A DNA stretch of 64,000 bases from Bursaphelenchus xylophilus (taxonomy: Eukaryota; Nematoda; Chromadorea; Rhabditida; Aphelenchoididae), in assembly GCA_904066235.2 (NCBI GenBank), contig CAJFCV020000001.1, positions 4,526,001-4,590,000 on the forward strand, written 5' to 3'. The first letter of the stretch is position 1, and each line of letters opens with the position of its first letter. The position numbers were made by a program, and so were the translations under genes. Shown one piece after another: positions 48,618 through 58,892 of this stretch. Under the pieces are notes generated by a model. It saw only the letters and a program-made list of their open reading frames with translations, searched no databases and was not told the DNA's origin.

Positions 48618-51600
48618 TATAGTTGAAAATATAATAGTATGTATATTAAAAATTTTGAGCGAGTTTCCTACGATTTTTTATAAGTAGTAAGATACGATTT
48701 TTTGGAAAAATAATAAAAAATTTTTAATTTCCGATTTTTTGAGGTGACATACGATTATCTCAAAAATATCTTTAAAGTTTATATATCTGTTTAAAAATTA
48801 CCCTACATATTTTTTGACCCACTTCGGGCCCCACTCCATTTTTTCTCCCCTTCAACCATCTGTTAACTGTATTTGAATTTGGACTGACTTTCGACCCCCT
48901 AATCTCTCTCGTTTCCCTCTTCCCAAAAGCCTCCCGGCTGGGTACCCAAGAGTGCCTCAGGGCAAATATTCTTCCCCCCGCTGTTTGAGAGAGGAGTGCG
49001 GCCCACATTTCGTTCCGTTTTGGCTGAATAACTAGGTACCCCCCCCCCCCTCAGGGCCCGAAATTTGAGAGGGAAGTGGAAGGGGAGAGATGAATGAATG
49101 GATTAACTTTAGGGGTTCTCGAACGGAATAGGCGACTATAATTTGTGTACAGTGCCGGCAGTTATGCAATAATTTTCGAGATGGGGGAAATTGAAAATTT
49201 TGATAATTTGAAAAGGGCCTAGTATAATGCAAAAATTGATTTTTAAATTTTTTTGGGTGAAATACGGTAACCTCAGCGATTACATGATAAAATACGACAA
49301 CTTCGGTAGTTATAAATTAGCTCACTCTCTACCGTGTTTTTAAAAAAGTAAAAAGCGTCGTTTTCGTCATGAATAATATAAAAATTTATTTTATTCCATA
49401 ACGGTGTCAGATTAGATTACACTGGTAGGGTCTGTAACCAATATGCAAAATTTATATCATCACTTTCCCGCAAATTACGATTTTTGCGGGAAAATTACGG
49501 TAAAACTTGATGTCATAATGTTTTTTGGTGCACATTTCACCTACTGTGTATCATCTTTATCGCAGAAAAAAATTTATTCTTCAATTTTGACCTTTGCTGC
49601 CATCAAATTCAAGGGTAACATAAAGGATATCCGTATTTTGCCCTTGATTTTATCCCCTCTTATCCTTCACCCCTAAAACATGACTAATATAGTCGCAAAC
49701 TTGGCCAGGTACCCCATTAGACTGTTCTTTCCCCTTTCCACATTTGTCATTCGAATGAATAAACCCTGCGGTCAAAAGGAATGGGGTCTCCCGAGAAAAT
49801 TTTGAAAATTTTTTTTGAAGGCCAACGCCCCCCCCTTTCCACGAAGCTCTGTGTACTACGACTTTGCGGGTCGGATCGTGTCCTTAAGAAGTCAACACCT
49901 TCTGGATCGTGATCCGTAAAGGATTCTGGGAGAAGTCGGGGGGAAAGAAGGGTTTTTGGAGGAGAAATTTTATTCAGTTATGATTTATGATTTGATTCGT
50001 GGAATCGAGTTTGTCTGTAGATTTTTAGGCGCCTGATGTTTTTTGGCACGGCATTGAATTTTTGATGATTTTCCGTTTTTGGCATTTTCGAATAAAAATT
50101 ATTTTTTTGAATGTTTATACCTAAAAAATGTATTTTTCTAGCAACAATGCGGCAACATTTTTGCTTTTACAGCAGCGTTAGTAAAATACAGCAGTTAAAA
50201 AACCAATGAATCCGATTTTCGAAAAAATTTAGGGTAAAAAAAATAAATCATTGCTGTCATAAGTAATATCAAAAATTCCTGCTTTTCCAAAAAAAATTGG
50301 CGCTTTCTTTGAAAATACAACAGCTACTGAGCCAACTGAAATTTTGTCCGAAATGATATAATATTATTTTCAAGATTTTTCGCTATGTTTATCTTGTACT
50401 AGGTAATTATCTCTAATCTCTAAGAAACTTTCATAATTCGAACCCCAGAACCTTGTAAATGCTCTTATCATTATTTTCACCCTCCATAATCCGTTCACAG
50501 TAGTTTTGATTCTCGAAAATGCCCCGAATTTGGTTACAGTACCCTTCTTTTGGAGGGTTTGGATTCCAGTCGTCCAAAGTCGGCGTCCCATAAACGGTGC
50601 AATTTGGTGGTTACCCCGCGATTCCATGCACAGTCCGTGGAGCGAGGAGGGCCGATTGGGGGTGAGAGGGACTCCGTGGCCTGAGGGTACACCCAAAATT
50701 CCCGTCCTTTTCCCGTCGTCGTCTCGCCTCCCTTTCGCTCCGTTTTGTGAAGAGCGGGGCTGTGGGCAGAAAGGCTCTACGAAAAACAGCGAATTTTTGC
50801 CCTAAGGGCCTTCTCCGCTCGTGGCGGGTACCTGTGTGGGGGGAGCGGAGAGGAGTGGGGGGAGGATGCCTCGAGACGGCCACAAAATGTGGCCAAGGAG
50901 ACCCGAAGCGCCTCGGGGCTACCCCTGAAGAGTGGAGGCACCCGCAGGGCACAATACCAATTATTCTCCAATTTCCGGCCAAGTTTTGGTGGCAGAGGTA
51001 GCCAACAGAAAGCAATTTTATTTTTTTAATACTTTTGCTAATTTTTGTAATTGTTTTTTAGAAATTTCAAATTTTCGAGAAATTTTTTCCCTTCGGCCAG
51101 TATTTTTTTATCTTTTTGTAATCGAAATACCAAACATAAATAGAGGGTTTCAAAATTTTGGAACATTCAAGAACAAAAAGAATGCACCAAATCATTTTTC
51201 GATAGTGTTTGTAAAATACGACGTAGAATTTCTTTGCCATTTCTTAACGAGATTTCTTAGAAAAGACGTTTCAGTCGTATTTAGAAGGAATTCTTCGAGT
51301 TTATTTATTCATCTCTGGTAAAATAAGGTAGCGGCAGTAAACAACGATTTCTGCTTTTTTTCACTATCTCAAAAAGTCGTATTTTTACATTTTTTAAAAT
51401 TTTTTTGGGTTGGATATCCCAGAGTAACAATTTTGGGATATTCTTGAAAGTTTTGTTTGTAAAATACGGTTGATCTATGCAGTCCATAATTTTTTCTCTG
51501 TAGACTTCAATAAACCAAAGTTGTTTCAAATTCCGATCAAAAAATCCCATTCTTTTTGTTTGGACGAAGTGTATCCAATAAATCGACTATTTTATTTTTT

Positions 51601-51747
51601 GAAAAAATGAAACATCAAATTTTTTATTTTCTTATGTCGCAGGTGCCGTATTTTAGATTATTTTTTTACATTCTTCGCTTTCCTCAATATTTTTCCAGGA
51701 TTTTTTAAATTTTCTTCAAATTTTCCCCTGATTTCTCCCCATTGCAG
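48618..51747. other. Intergenic region and likely 5' UTR/intron of the zinc-ribbon gene
   Basis: No coding exon was recognised. GC-rich blocks lie at about 48820-49080, 49830-49950 and 50580-51000 in otherwise AT-rich DNA. The last ends at GCAGAG followed by GTAGCC (about 51000), a possible donor in phase with the acceptor at 51747, but the frame upstream has no ATG, so it is more likely untranslated. A run of 14 C lies near 49038-49051. Confidence 0.4.
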
Positions 51748-51756
51748 GGTTTCCCG

Positions 51757-52758
51757 ATGACGGCCATCACTCGGTCGGGCCTGAATACGAGCGACATGCT
51801 CGAATTCACCGTCACCGACCTGTACGTGGCCACCGTCGATGATTGGTCGGCCATTCAGTTCGCGGCGTCGGTCGGCCTCCTACCCAATTCCCGGAAATGC
51901 GAGCGCTGCGAACGACCGATGCATTTGGTCAGTCGGCAGGAGAATATCGACAAGAAACGGTGGATCTGCAAGATCAGTGAGGGCAGAAAGAAGCGATATT
52001 GTTCGACGAAGAGCATCCGAAGTGGGACTTTCTTCGAAAAGTCCCATTTAACGATCCGAACCATTGTCCACATCATTTATTGGTGGTCTCTAGATGTCCC
52101 ACCCACTCTAATCGAGCCTTTATGCGGCATTACGTCAAAGGCCGCCGCCGACTTTGCACTGTTTTTGCGGCAGGAGTGCGAAAAGTGAGTTGGTTTTGGG
52201 AACGCACTGTGCAGGAATTTTTCTTCTTTGTCGCGAATCCGATGCACGGTGCGGTTTTCGCGACAAAATTTTCACTGCACAGTGCAAAAAGCAAATTGGT
52301 CACCTCTGTGCAACGAATTCCGCTTTTTTCTGAATGCACTGTGCGGATCGGAAAAATACGATCGCACAGTGCGGATCAAAAATTAATCTTGAAATATCAG
52401 GGAAAGGAAGAGAAATTTGATATTTTTCGAATGCCCTACAGAACCTAGAGCACTGCAAAAAAATTTTAAAATAATTTTTCCTTGTTTCAGATACTTCCTC
52501 GGCCACAAATTGGACTGGGATTCGGACAACAACAATCTCATGGACACCGAGGTCAAAGACGCCACCGATTCGTCGGACACCTCGTCCGCTTCGTCAACGC
52601 AGAGTCGGTGGGCGGCGGCCAAACGAAAACCGGGCCCCGTCGAATCTTCGGCCGCCTGTTTATTGGAGAGAAAGTTCAGGAACGAGGCGAACGGAGCGGT
52701 CTTTGCCAAAATGATCGAAGCCATCAAAACGTCGCACAATTCTAGTCAGTTCATGTGA
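51757..52758 (+). CDS. Merlin/ISXO2-type zinc-ribbon protein without a transposase core
   Basis: Exons 51757-52184 and 52491-52758 join in phase to 231 residues. Residues 45-80 hold a zinc ribbon (CERCERPMHLVSR, RWIC, then YCSTKSIRSGTFFE). The helical segment IRTIVHIIYWWSLDVP and then AAADFALFLRQECEKYF follow. This is the N-terminal layout of ISXO2/Merlin transposases, where the ribbon and the SIRSGTFFE block precede a helix-turn-helix and a DDE nuclease. Here the nuclease is absent. Instead a Ser/Thr/Asp-rich linker (DATDSSDTSSASSTQS) and a short C-terminus ending SSQFM follow. The frame is intact and spliced, which suggests a host gene derived from a transposase, perhaps DNA-binding. An acceptor at 51746-51747 precedes the ATG, implying a 5' UTR exon. 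Confidence 0.65.
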
Positions 52759-53352
52759 AGTTCTTCCTGTAAAATACGAAGTTTTTTCGCTGATTATTTA
52801 TTTTTCATTCAAATGTAGGGTAAAGCGGGGATTTTTGAGGGTTTTTTGATTATGTAAAATACGCCTTCAAATGGATATGTATGTTAAAACGCGTTTTATT
52901 ACAAATCGTAGATTGGCCCGGACATTGTTGAGTCGATGTCTCAGAATTAAACCAAAATTGGTCAACTTGATCGTCATGACAGACAAAACATTCGCTTTCT
53001 TTATTTTTGCCCAAAATTACCGTATGACGGCATACTGTAACATTCTTTCTTAAAAAAGATATGCCCTAATCGAGAAAACGAAGCGTTATTTTAGCTCAAA
53101 TCGAGCTCAGTCGTACGTTTTCGACCATGTAGAACATTTTTGTAATTGTCACCAAAAACTAAAAATTACATCTAAGCTATGTTACACATGAGGTAACATA
53201 CTATTTCGGGTGTAAAATGGGCTACTGTAGCTTGTAGCACTTTTAGATACGCTTAAAAAAAACTTCAACCTTAACCCAATAAACAGTAGAAATTTTAAAA
53301 AAATAAAATGCACAACTTTTGAGATACAGGGATTTCAATCTGTCATGTACAA

Positions 53353-54161
53353 GGTCATCAGAACCCCGAAAAAAGCTGGCATTCTTGGGATTTCGGGTTG
53401 TAGCACTTTTTGATAGCCTCTAATACATTATTAGCCTTGTAAACGATGATGACGAAAATTTCAGGCGAAAAAAATGCACAACTTTCGAGAAAATGACCAA
53501 AATACCTTATTTTAGGTCATCAGAACCCCGAAAAAAGCTGGCATTCTTGGGATTTCGGGTTGTAGCACTTTTTGATAGCCTCTAATACATTATTAGCCTT
53601 GTAAACGATGATGGTGAAAATTTCAGGCGAAAAAAATGCACAACTTTCGAGAAAATGACCAAAGGACCTTATTTTAGGTCATCAGAACCCCGAAAAAAGC
53701 TGGCATTCTTGGGATTTCGGGTTGTAGCACTTTTTGATAGCCTCTAATACATTATTAGCCTTGTAAACGATGATGATGAAAATTTCAGGCGAAAAAATGC
53801 ACAACTTTCGAGAAAATGACCAAAATACCTTATTTTAGGTCATCAGAACCCCGAAAAAAGCTGGCATTCTTGGGATTTCGGGTTGTAGCACTTTTTGATA
53901 GCCTCTAATACATTATTAGCCTTGTAAACGATGATGGTGAAAATTTCAGGCGAAAAAAATGCACAACTTTCGAGAAAATGACCAAACGACCTTATTTTAG
54001 GTCATCAGAACCCCGAAAAAAGCTGGCATTCTTGGGATTTCGGGTTGTAGCACTTTTTGATAGCTTCTAATACATTATTAGCCTTGCAAACGATGATGGC
54101 GAAAATTTCAGGCGAAAAAAATGCACAACTTTCGAGAAAATGACCAAAGGACCTTATTTTA
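53353..54161 (+). repeat. 162-bp satellite, five copies (left arm)
   Basis: Units start with GGTCATCAGAACCCCG at 53353, 53515, 53677, 53838 and 54000, so the periods are 162, 162, 161 and 162. They differ mainly at two places: the triplet after GATGAT (GAC, GGT, GAT, GGT, GGC) and the bases before CCTTATTTTAGG. A truncated sixth unit begins at 54162. Confidence 0.95.
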
Positions 54162-54320
54162 GGTCACCCGAAAAAAGTGACGAAAATTTATGATATTGTC
54201 AAAACATAGACTAAAAAATTTTATTCTTCGTCTTCGACATTGGACCCGGGGAGAATCCGAATGTTAAGTCAACGAATGTTAAGTCGATGTTTCATTGCCC
54301 GGACGAAACATGCTGATGAC

Positions 54321-54969
54321 CTAAAATAAGGTCTTTTGATCATTTTCTCGAAAGTTGTGCATTTTTTTCGCCTGAAATTTTCACCATCATCGTTTACAAG
54401 GCTAATAATGTATTAGAGGCTATCAAAAAGTGCTACAACCCGAAATCCCAAAAATGCCAGCTTTTTTCGGGGTTCTGATGACCTAAAATAAGGTCCTTTG
54501 GTCATTTTCTCGAAAGTTGTGCATTTTTTTCGCCTGAAATTTTCACCATCATCGTTTACAAGGCTAATAATGTATTAGAGGCTATCAAAAAGTGCTACAA
54601 CCCGAAATCCCAAGAATGCCAGCTTTTTTCGGGGTTCTGATGACCTAAAATAAGGTCCTTTGGTCATTTTCTCGAAAGTTGTGCATTTTTTTCGCCTGAA
54701 ATTTTCGCCATCATCGTTTGCAAGGCTAATAATGTATTAGAGGCTATCAAAAAGTGCTACAACCCGAAATCCCAAGAATGCCAGCTTTTTTCGGGGTTCT
54801 GATGACCTAAAATAAGGTCCTTTGGTCATTTTCTCGAAAGTTGTGCATTTTTTTCGCCTGAAATTTTCATCATCATCGTTTACAAGGCTAATAATGTATT
54901 AGAGGCTATCAAAAAGTGCTACAACCCGAAATCCCAAGAATGCCAGCTTTTTTCGGGGTTCTGATGACC
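54321..54969 (-). repeat. 162-bp satellite, four inverted copies (right arm)
   Basis: GATGACC boundaries fall near 54321, 54483, 54645, 54807 and 54969, a regular 162-base period. These are the reverse complement of the left-arm units. The variant order is not a mirror of the left arm, so the arrays have turned over since the palindrome formed. Confidence 0.95.
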
Positions 54970-55991
54970 TTGTACATGACAGATTGAAATCCCTGTATCT
55001 CAAAAGTTGTGCATTTTATTTTTTTAAAATTTCTACTGTTTATTGGGTTAAGGTTGAAGTTCTTTTTAAGCGTATCTAAAAGTGCTACAAGCTACAGTAG
55101 CCCATTTTACACCCGAAATAGTATGTTACCTCATGTGTAACATAGCTTAGATGTAATTTTTAGTTTTTGGTGACAATTACAAAAATGTTCTACATGGTCG
55201 AAAACGTACGACTGAGCTCGATCTGAGCTAAAATAACGCTTCGTTTTCTCGATTAGGGCATATCTTTTTTAAGAAAGAATGTTACAGTATGCCGTCATAC
55301 GGTAATTTTGGGCAAAAATAAAGAAAGCGAATGTTTTGTCTGTCATGACGATCAAGTTGACCAATTTTGGTTTAATTCTGAGACATCGATTTTAACAATG
55401 TCCGCCCTCTGTTAGGCTAAGCTCCAAAGTGTGGCAAAACGCGTTTTAAAGTATAGAACTTGTCAAGCATACGACTTTTTAAAAGCTAAAATACGGATTG
55501 TAGACCTTAAAATTCCTTGTTTAACCCAATTTCGGCTAAAATCATCGACTTTTTTCAGAATTTTTCGACATTTCCTGGTGAAATAGGACTTTTTTCGAAC
55601 AAAATTCCTCTAAAATCCTCTTAAAATACGATTTCAACCCCTTAAAATGTATCTATAATCCCCTTTTTATATTGTTTTTCCCTTCCACACTTCCCCTAGT
55701 CGTCTCCAAAATACGGGTTCCCCTAGTGCAAATCTTCTTCGGTCTATCAAAATCAATACCAATGTTCTTTCAACTACACCCCAAAACCCCGATAATCAAT
55801 TTACATTTTTCTTTGTTGGATATTTATTTTTAATAAATTTGGATATTTGAAATGAACTAATCGAAGGAAAACCTATGTAAAAAAGTGTGTCAAGATCGCT
55901 CGAGAAACGTGAAAAACTCGGGTGAAAGTGCGAAAAGAGCGCAAAGAAAGTATTATATTCTGTAACCAAATCAAACATTCGCAACAGCGGA

Positions 55992-58427
55992 ATGAACGCT
56001 TACATTGGGGTGCTTGTACTGTTGGTCGAGTGTAAAGGTGAGATTTGATGATTTTTCTGGGAAATTTTGGCAAAAAATTAATCCAAATAGTAACTTTTTT
56101 TTACTGTTTGGATAATTTTTAATTTTATTTTAGGGTTCCAATTAAAATTTTAGCTCTACTATACTGGTCGACAAAATTTTCTTTCCACCTCGTATCTCGG
56201 GAACCGCTGGGCCTAGAACCTCCAAATTCGGCATAGAAACAGATATGGGACAATCTAACACCATACCCAAAAAAATCATATCATTTGATGCACTTTCAGA
56301 CTTTGGCTTTTAATTTACAAACGTTTTTCCAAAGTGGAAAGAAAATTTTGTCACCTCTTTTTTCGCCGGTTGCATAAAAAGTGCACTGAAAGTGCATCAA
56401 ATGATACGATTTTTTGGGTATGGTGTTAGATTGTCCCATGATGTTTCTACGCAGAATTTGGAAGTTCTAGGCCCAGCGGTTCCCGAGATCGAGGTAGAAA
56501 GGAAATTTTGTTGACCAGTATACATCTAGCCTCAGGCTATTTAGGACATATACTATCTATGTGAATATACACATCTCATACTACCTATTTGAATATACAC
56601 ATCTCAAAATACCGCCTTCTAACACCAATAATTTTTCAGTCTACGTTTCTGCCGGTGAATCCGGCTACCCACCAGTCCTCCCTTCTCGAACCGCCATTGA
56701 GGATATGGGGTTTCGATTGATGGATTCACTCTTAAAACTCGGCCGAAACGAATTGGCCAAGTCCGTGCAAAAACAGCAGATGGAACGGCTGGAAAAAGGG
56801 CTTCAGGACCGAGAGAAGCTTATGAAAAGTGATCAAGTGGACTTGGTGGGAAAGTCTGGCCACAAAATCGTCGAGATTTTGAGAGAAAACGGAATTTCGG
56901 TGGTCGATTTCTTCAGAAAAATGCAAAAAGTCGATTTCAACAAAGACTTTGGTGGGAAAAATGAAGTGAGTAGGAATTCTAAACATTCGTTCTTTCTTTG
57001 AAGACTAAGAATCTACATTTGCAGCAAGATTTCCTTACAATAGCGCCTTAGATGAAATCAAAATGATATCTTTACCTAGTGCAAGATAATTTTTTTATGT
57101 AGCCCACAAATTTAGCTTCAATTTTTGTTCTCTGAGGCCTTGAGACATGTAAAAAGTGTATTTACAGGACGCTAAATCATTACTTGACCGACTACGCCTC
57201 GAAATTCTGCCAAACGTGGTCTCAAACGTAATCCATGGCCGGGAAATGGATGACGGGGAAATCGTAGAGCCTCAGCTTCATCCTGTTACGGATGTAAGTT
57301 CCATTACAATCCCTTTCCAGTTCTCAGGCTTCTATTTTGCATTTTTCATCGACTTTGCACCCAGTTTCATCCAAAATCCTTAATTTCAGCAACAACAGCA
57401 CCATTTCATCGACCAAGAACAACAAGTTCTCGACAAAATCCGTGTCCCGGAGTTCCAATCCGTCCCGGAATTGCGGTTTATGACTCCCGCAACAACTCAG
57501 ATCCCCATTCCATCGATGGAATCGCTGTTTCCATCAACCACTTTAGCTCCAATCCTTTCGATTCGGAATTCATTTCCAAATTTGGAAGAGCTGAACCAGT
57601 TTATGAGCCAATTTCCGGCGAATCCATTAACGAACACTCCAAATCCATCGATGAATTCGGACAACCCGTCAATGAGTCGAGTTTCCACCACCAATTTCAA
57701 TGTCGCCCCAACACCCGAGGGTCTAAGATACGACTTTACTCCAAATCCACTGATGAATCCGATGGCGCAACGGCCAACTTTCGCGATTCCATCGAGTAAC
57801 GTATTAATTCCGTCGGCGGAAAGACCGAGAATGATCGGAATTGAGAGAGAATATCAGCGGATCGTCGGGTCAGATCAAGATTTGCTGATGAAATCGTCGA
57901 TGAAACGGCCGTTTCCATCGACGGAACGACCGCCAAAGTCAATTGCCTTGAGGACAAAAGACGAATCAAACGATATTCGATCCTTTTCATATGCAGATTT
58001 GCTGCTGAAAGAGATGGAACCATTGCTGAATCGGAAAAACGTCGACGAATCGGAGGACAAGCGGCCAAAAATCGAGGATTCGGCCGAAAAACAGAGGAGA
58101 ATCGACGCAATATTAGAAAGTAACCGAAATCGGGAGAGTTCAACGATAATTCCAAAGACCGTGGAGCTCAAATGGATCGAGAATCGGATGGAGGAAGCAG
58201 AACAAGAAACTTCGACGACCAAATTAGTTGATGTAAAGCCAATTCCCGAGGACACCGCCAAGTATCATCGACTGAAAATCAAAAAACATCAACTCAAGGA
58301 CATCGAGGGACACAAACGACTCGGCTGGGAGATCAACAACGACCCGGATTACGCGGAATACGAGGTCCGACATCAGAGTTTGACCAATTCTGGGTCCTCA
58401 ACCGCAAATAAACGAAGGTTTTTGTAG
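55992..58427 (+). CDS. Secreted orphan protein with Pro/Ser/Asn-rich centre
   Basis: Exons 55992-56037, 56640-56965, 57168-57293 and 57390-58427 join in phase to 511 residues. The start MNAYIGVLVLLVEC looks like a signal peptide, with cleavage likely near residue 15-20. Residues 30-160 are helical and charged (LAKSVQKQQMERLEKGLQDREKL, shown here only as a composite reading across the second exon). The last exon begins with QQQHH, then a low-complexity part rich in Pro, Ser, Thr and Asn with the recurring theme NPSMN, NPLMN and IPSxE. It ends basic and charged (KIKKHQLKDIEGHKRLGWEI). No enzyme motif is visible and the family is not recognised. Intron 1 carries a small transposable element. A poly(A) signal lies seven bases after the stop. 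Confidence 0.7.
56162..56520. mobile_element. MITE of 359 bp with about 140-bp inverted repeats
   Basis: The left end TACTGGTCGACAAAATTTTC and the right end TTGTTGACCAGTA are inverted copies. Arms run about 140 bases each (CTCGGGAACCGCTGGGCCTA on the left, its complement on the right), flanked by TA. No ORF. It lies in intron 1 of the secreted orphan gene. Confidence 0.88.
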
Positions 58428-58892
58428 CCGACAAATAAAAAATATTGAAAGATAAATTGTACCATGCTCATTTTTAGACTTGAAAAGTATTTCCAACACC
58501 TTTTTGGAGGAGCTTTCGTAAAGTTCTGTTATTATCCATAATAAAATTTTGATAAAAATTATCAAAAATGGATGAAGGACCGTGAATTAGGCTATTAAAA
58601 AGCAATATTAGACTTTTTTCTACATCTTACATATCTCTTGGCAAAATTTTTCCAAAAATTTTATATTATCCATGGCAAAAAATTGATGAAAAATTATGAA
58701 AAATGACTCCCAATCTCAACCAAACGCCTTTAAAAGTATCATATTAGATTAGAAAAAATATATCTTCCGTGATTTCTTAACACTTTACATCTTCCACGAC
58801 ATAAATTTTAAATTTATGACATAACAACAACATGACAACAATTTTAATTAAAGCAATAAATAACTATGTTTAAAAAAGTTAGTAAATGTCCT
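58428..58892. other. Convergent intergenic spacer
   Basis: This AT-rich spacer separates the 3' ends of the plus-strand orphan gene and the minus-strand helicase. Two similar blocks (near 58530-58575 and 58650-58700) share TTATCCATxxxAAAATT followed by GATxAAAAATTAT. No gene seen. Confidence 0.5.
58434..58439 (+). terminator. Poly(A) signal AATAAA of the secreted orphan gene
   Basis: AATAAA lies seven bases past the TAG at 58425-58427, which implies a very short 3' UTR. Confidence 0.6.

Larger units (their letters stand above)
52887..55453. repeat. Giant palindrome, about 2.6 kb, with satellite-bearing arms
   Basis: The left arm (52887-54185) and right arm (54306-55453) are near-perfect reverse complements around a spacer of about 120-150 bases (54186-54310). 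Outer arm parts, including CATGACAGACAAAACATTCG on the left, are single copy and almost identical. Inner parts are arrays of a 162-bp unit, five copies on the left and four on the right. At the far ends the match continues through AAACGCGTTTT after a short diverged block. No terminal repeat other than the palindrome and no ORF were found. The spacer has a CGAATGTTAAGTC direct repeat. Confidence 0.95.

Noticed and set aside
49038..49052. Run of about 14 C bases
   Set aside because: A simple homopolymer, possibly of wrong length from sequencing. No function can be claimed.
50506..51015. Overlapping GC-rich ORFs on both strands
   Set aside because: The open frames follow from high GC content. 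There is no family resemblance, and the frame compatible with the next exon has no ATG. Treated as possible 5' UTR or promoter.
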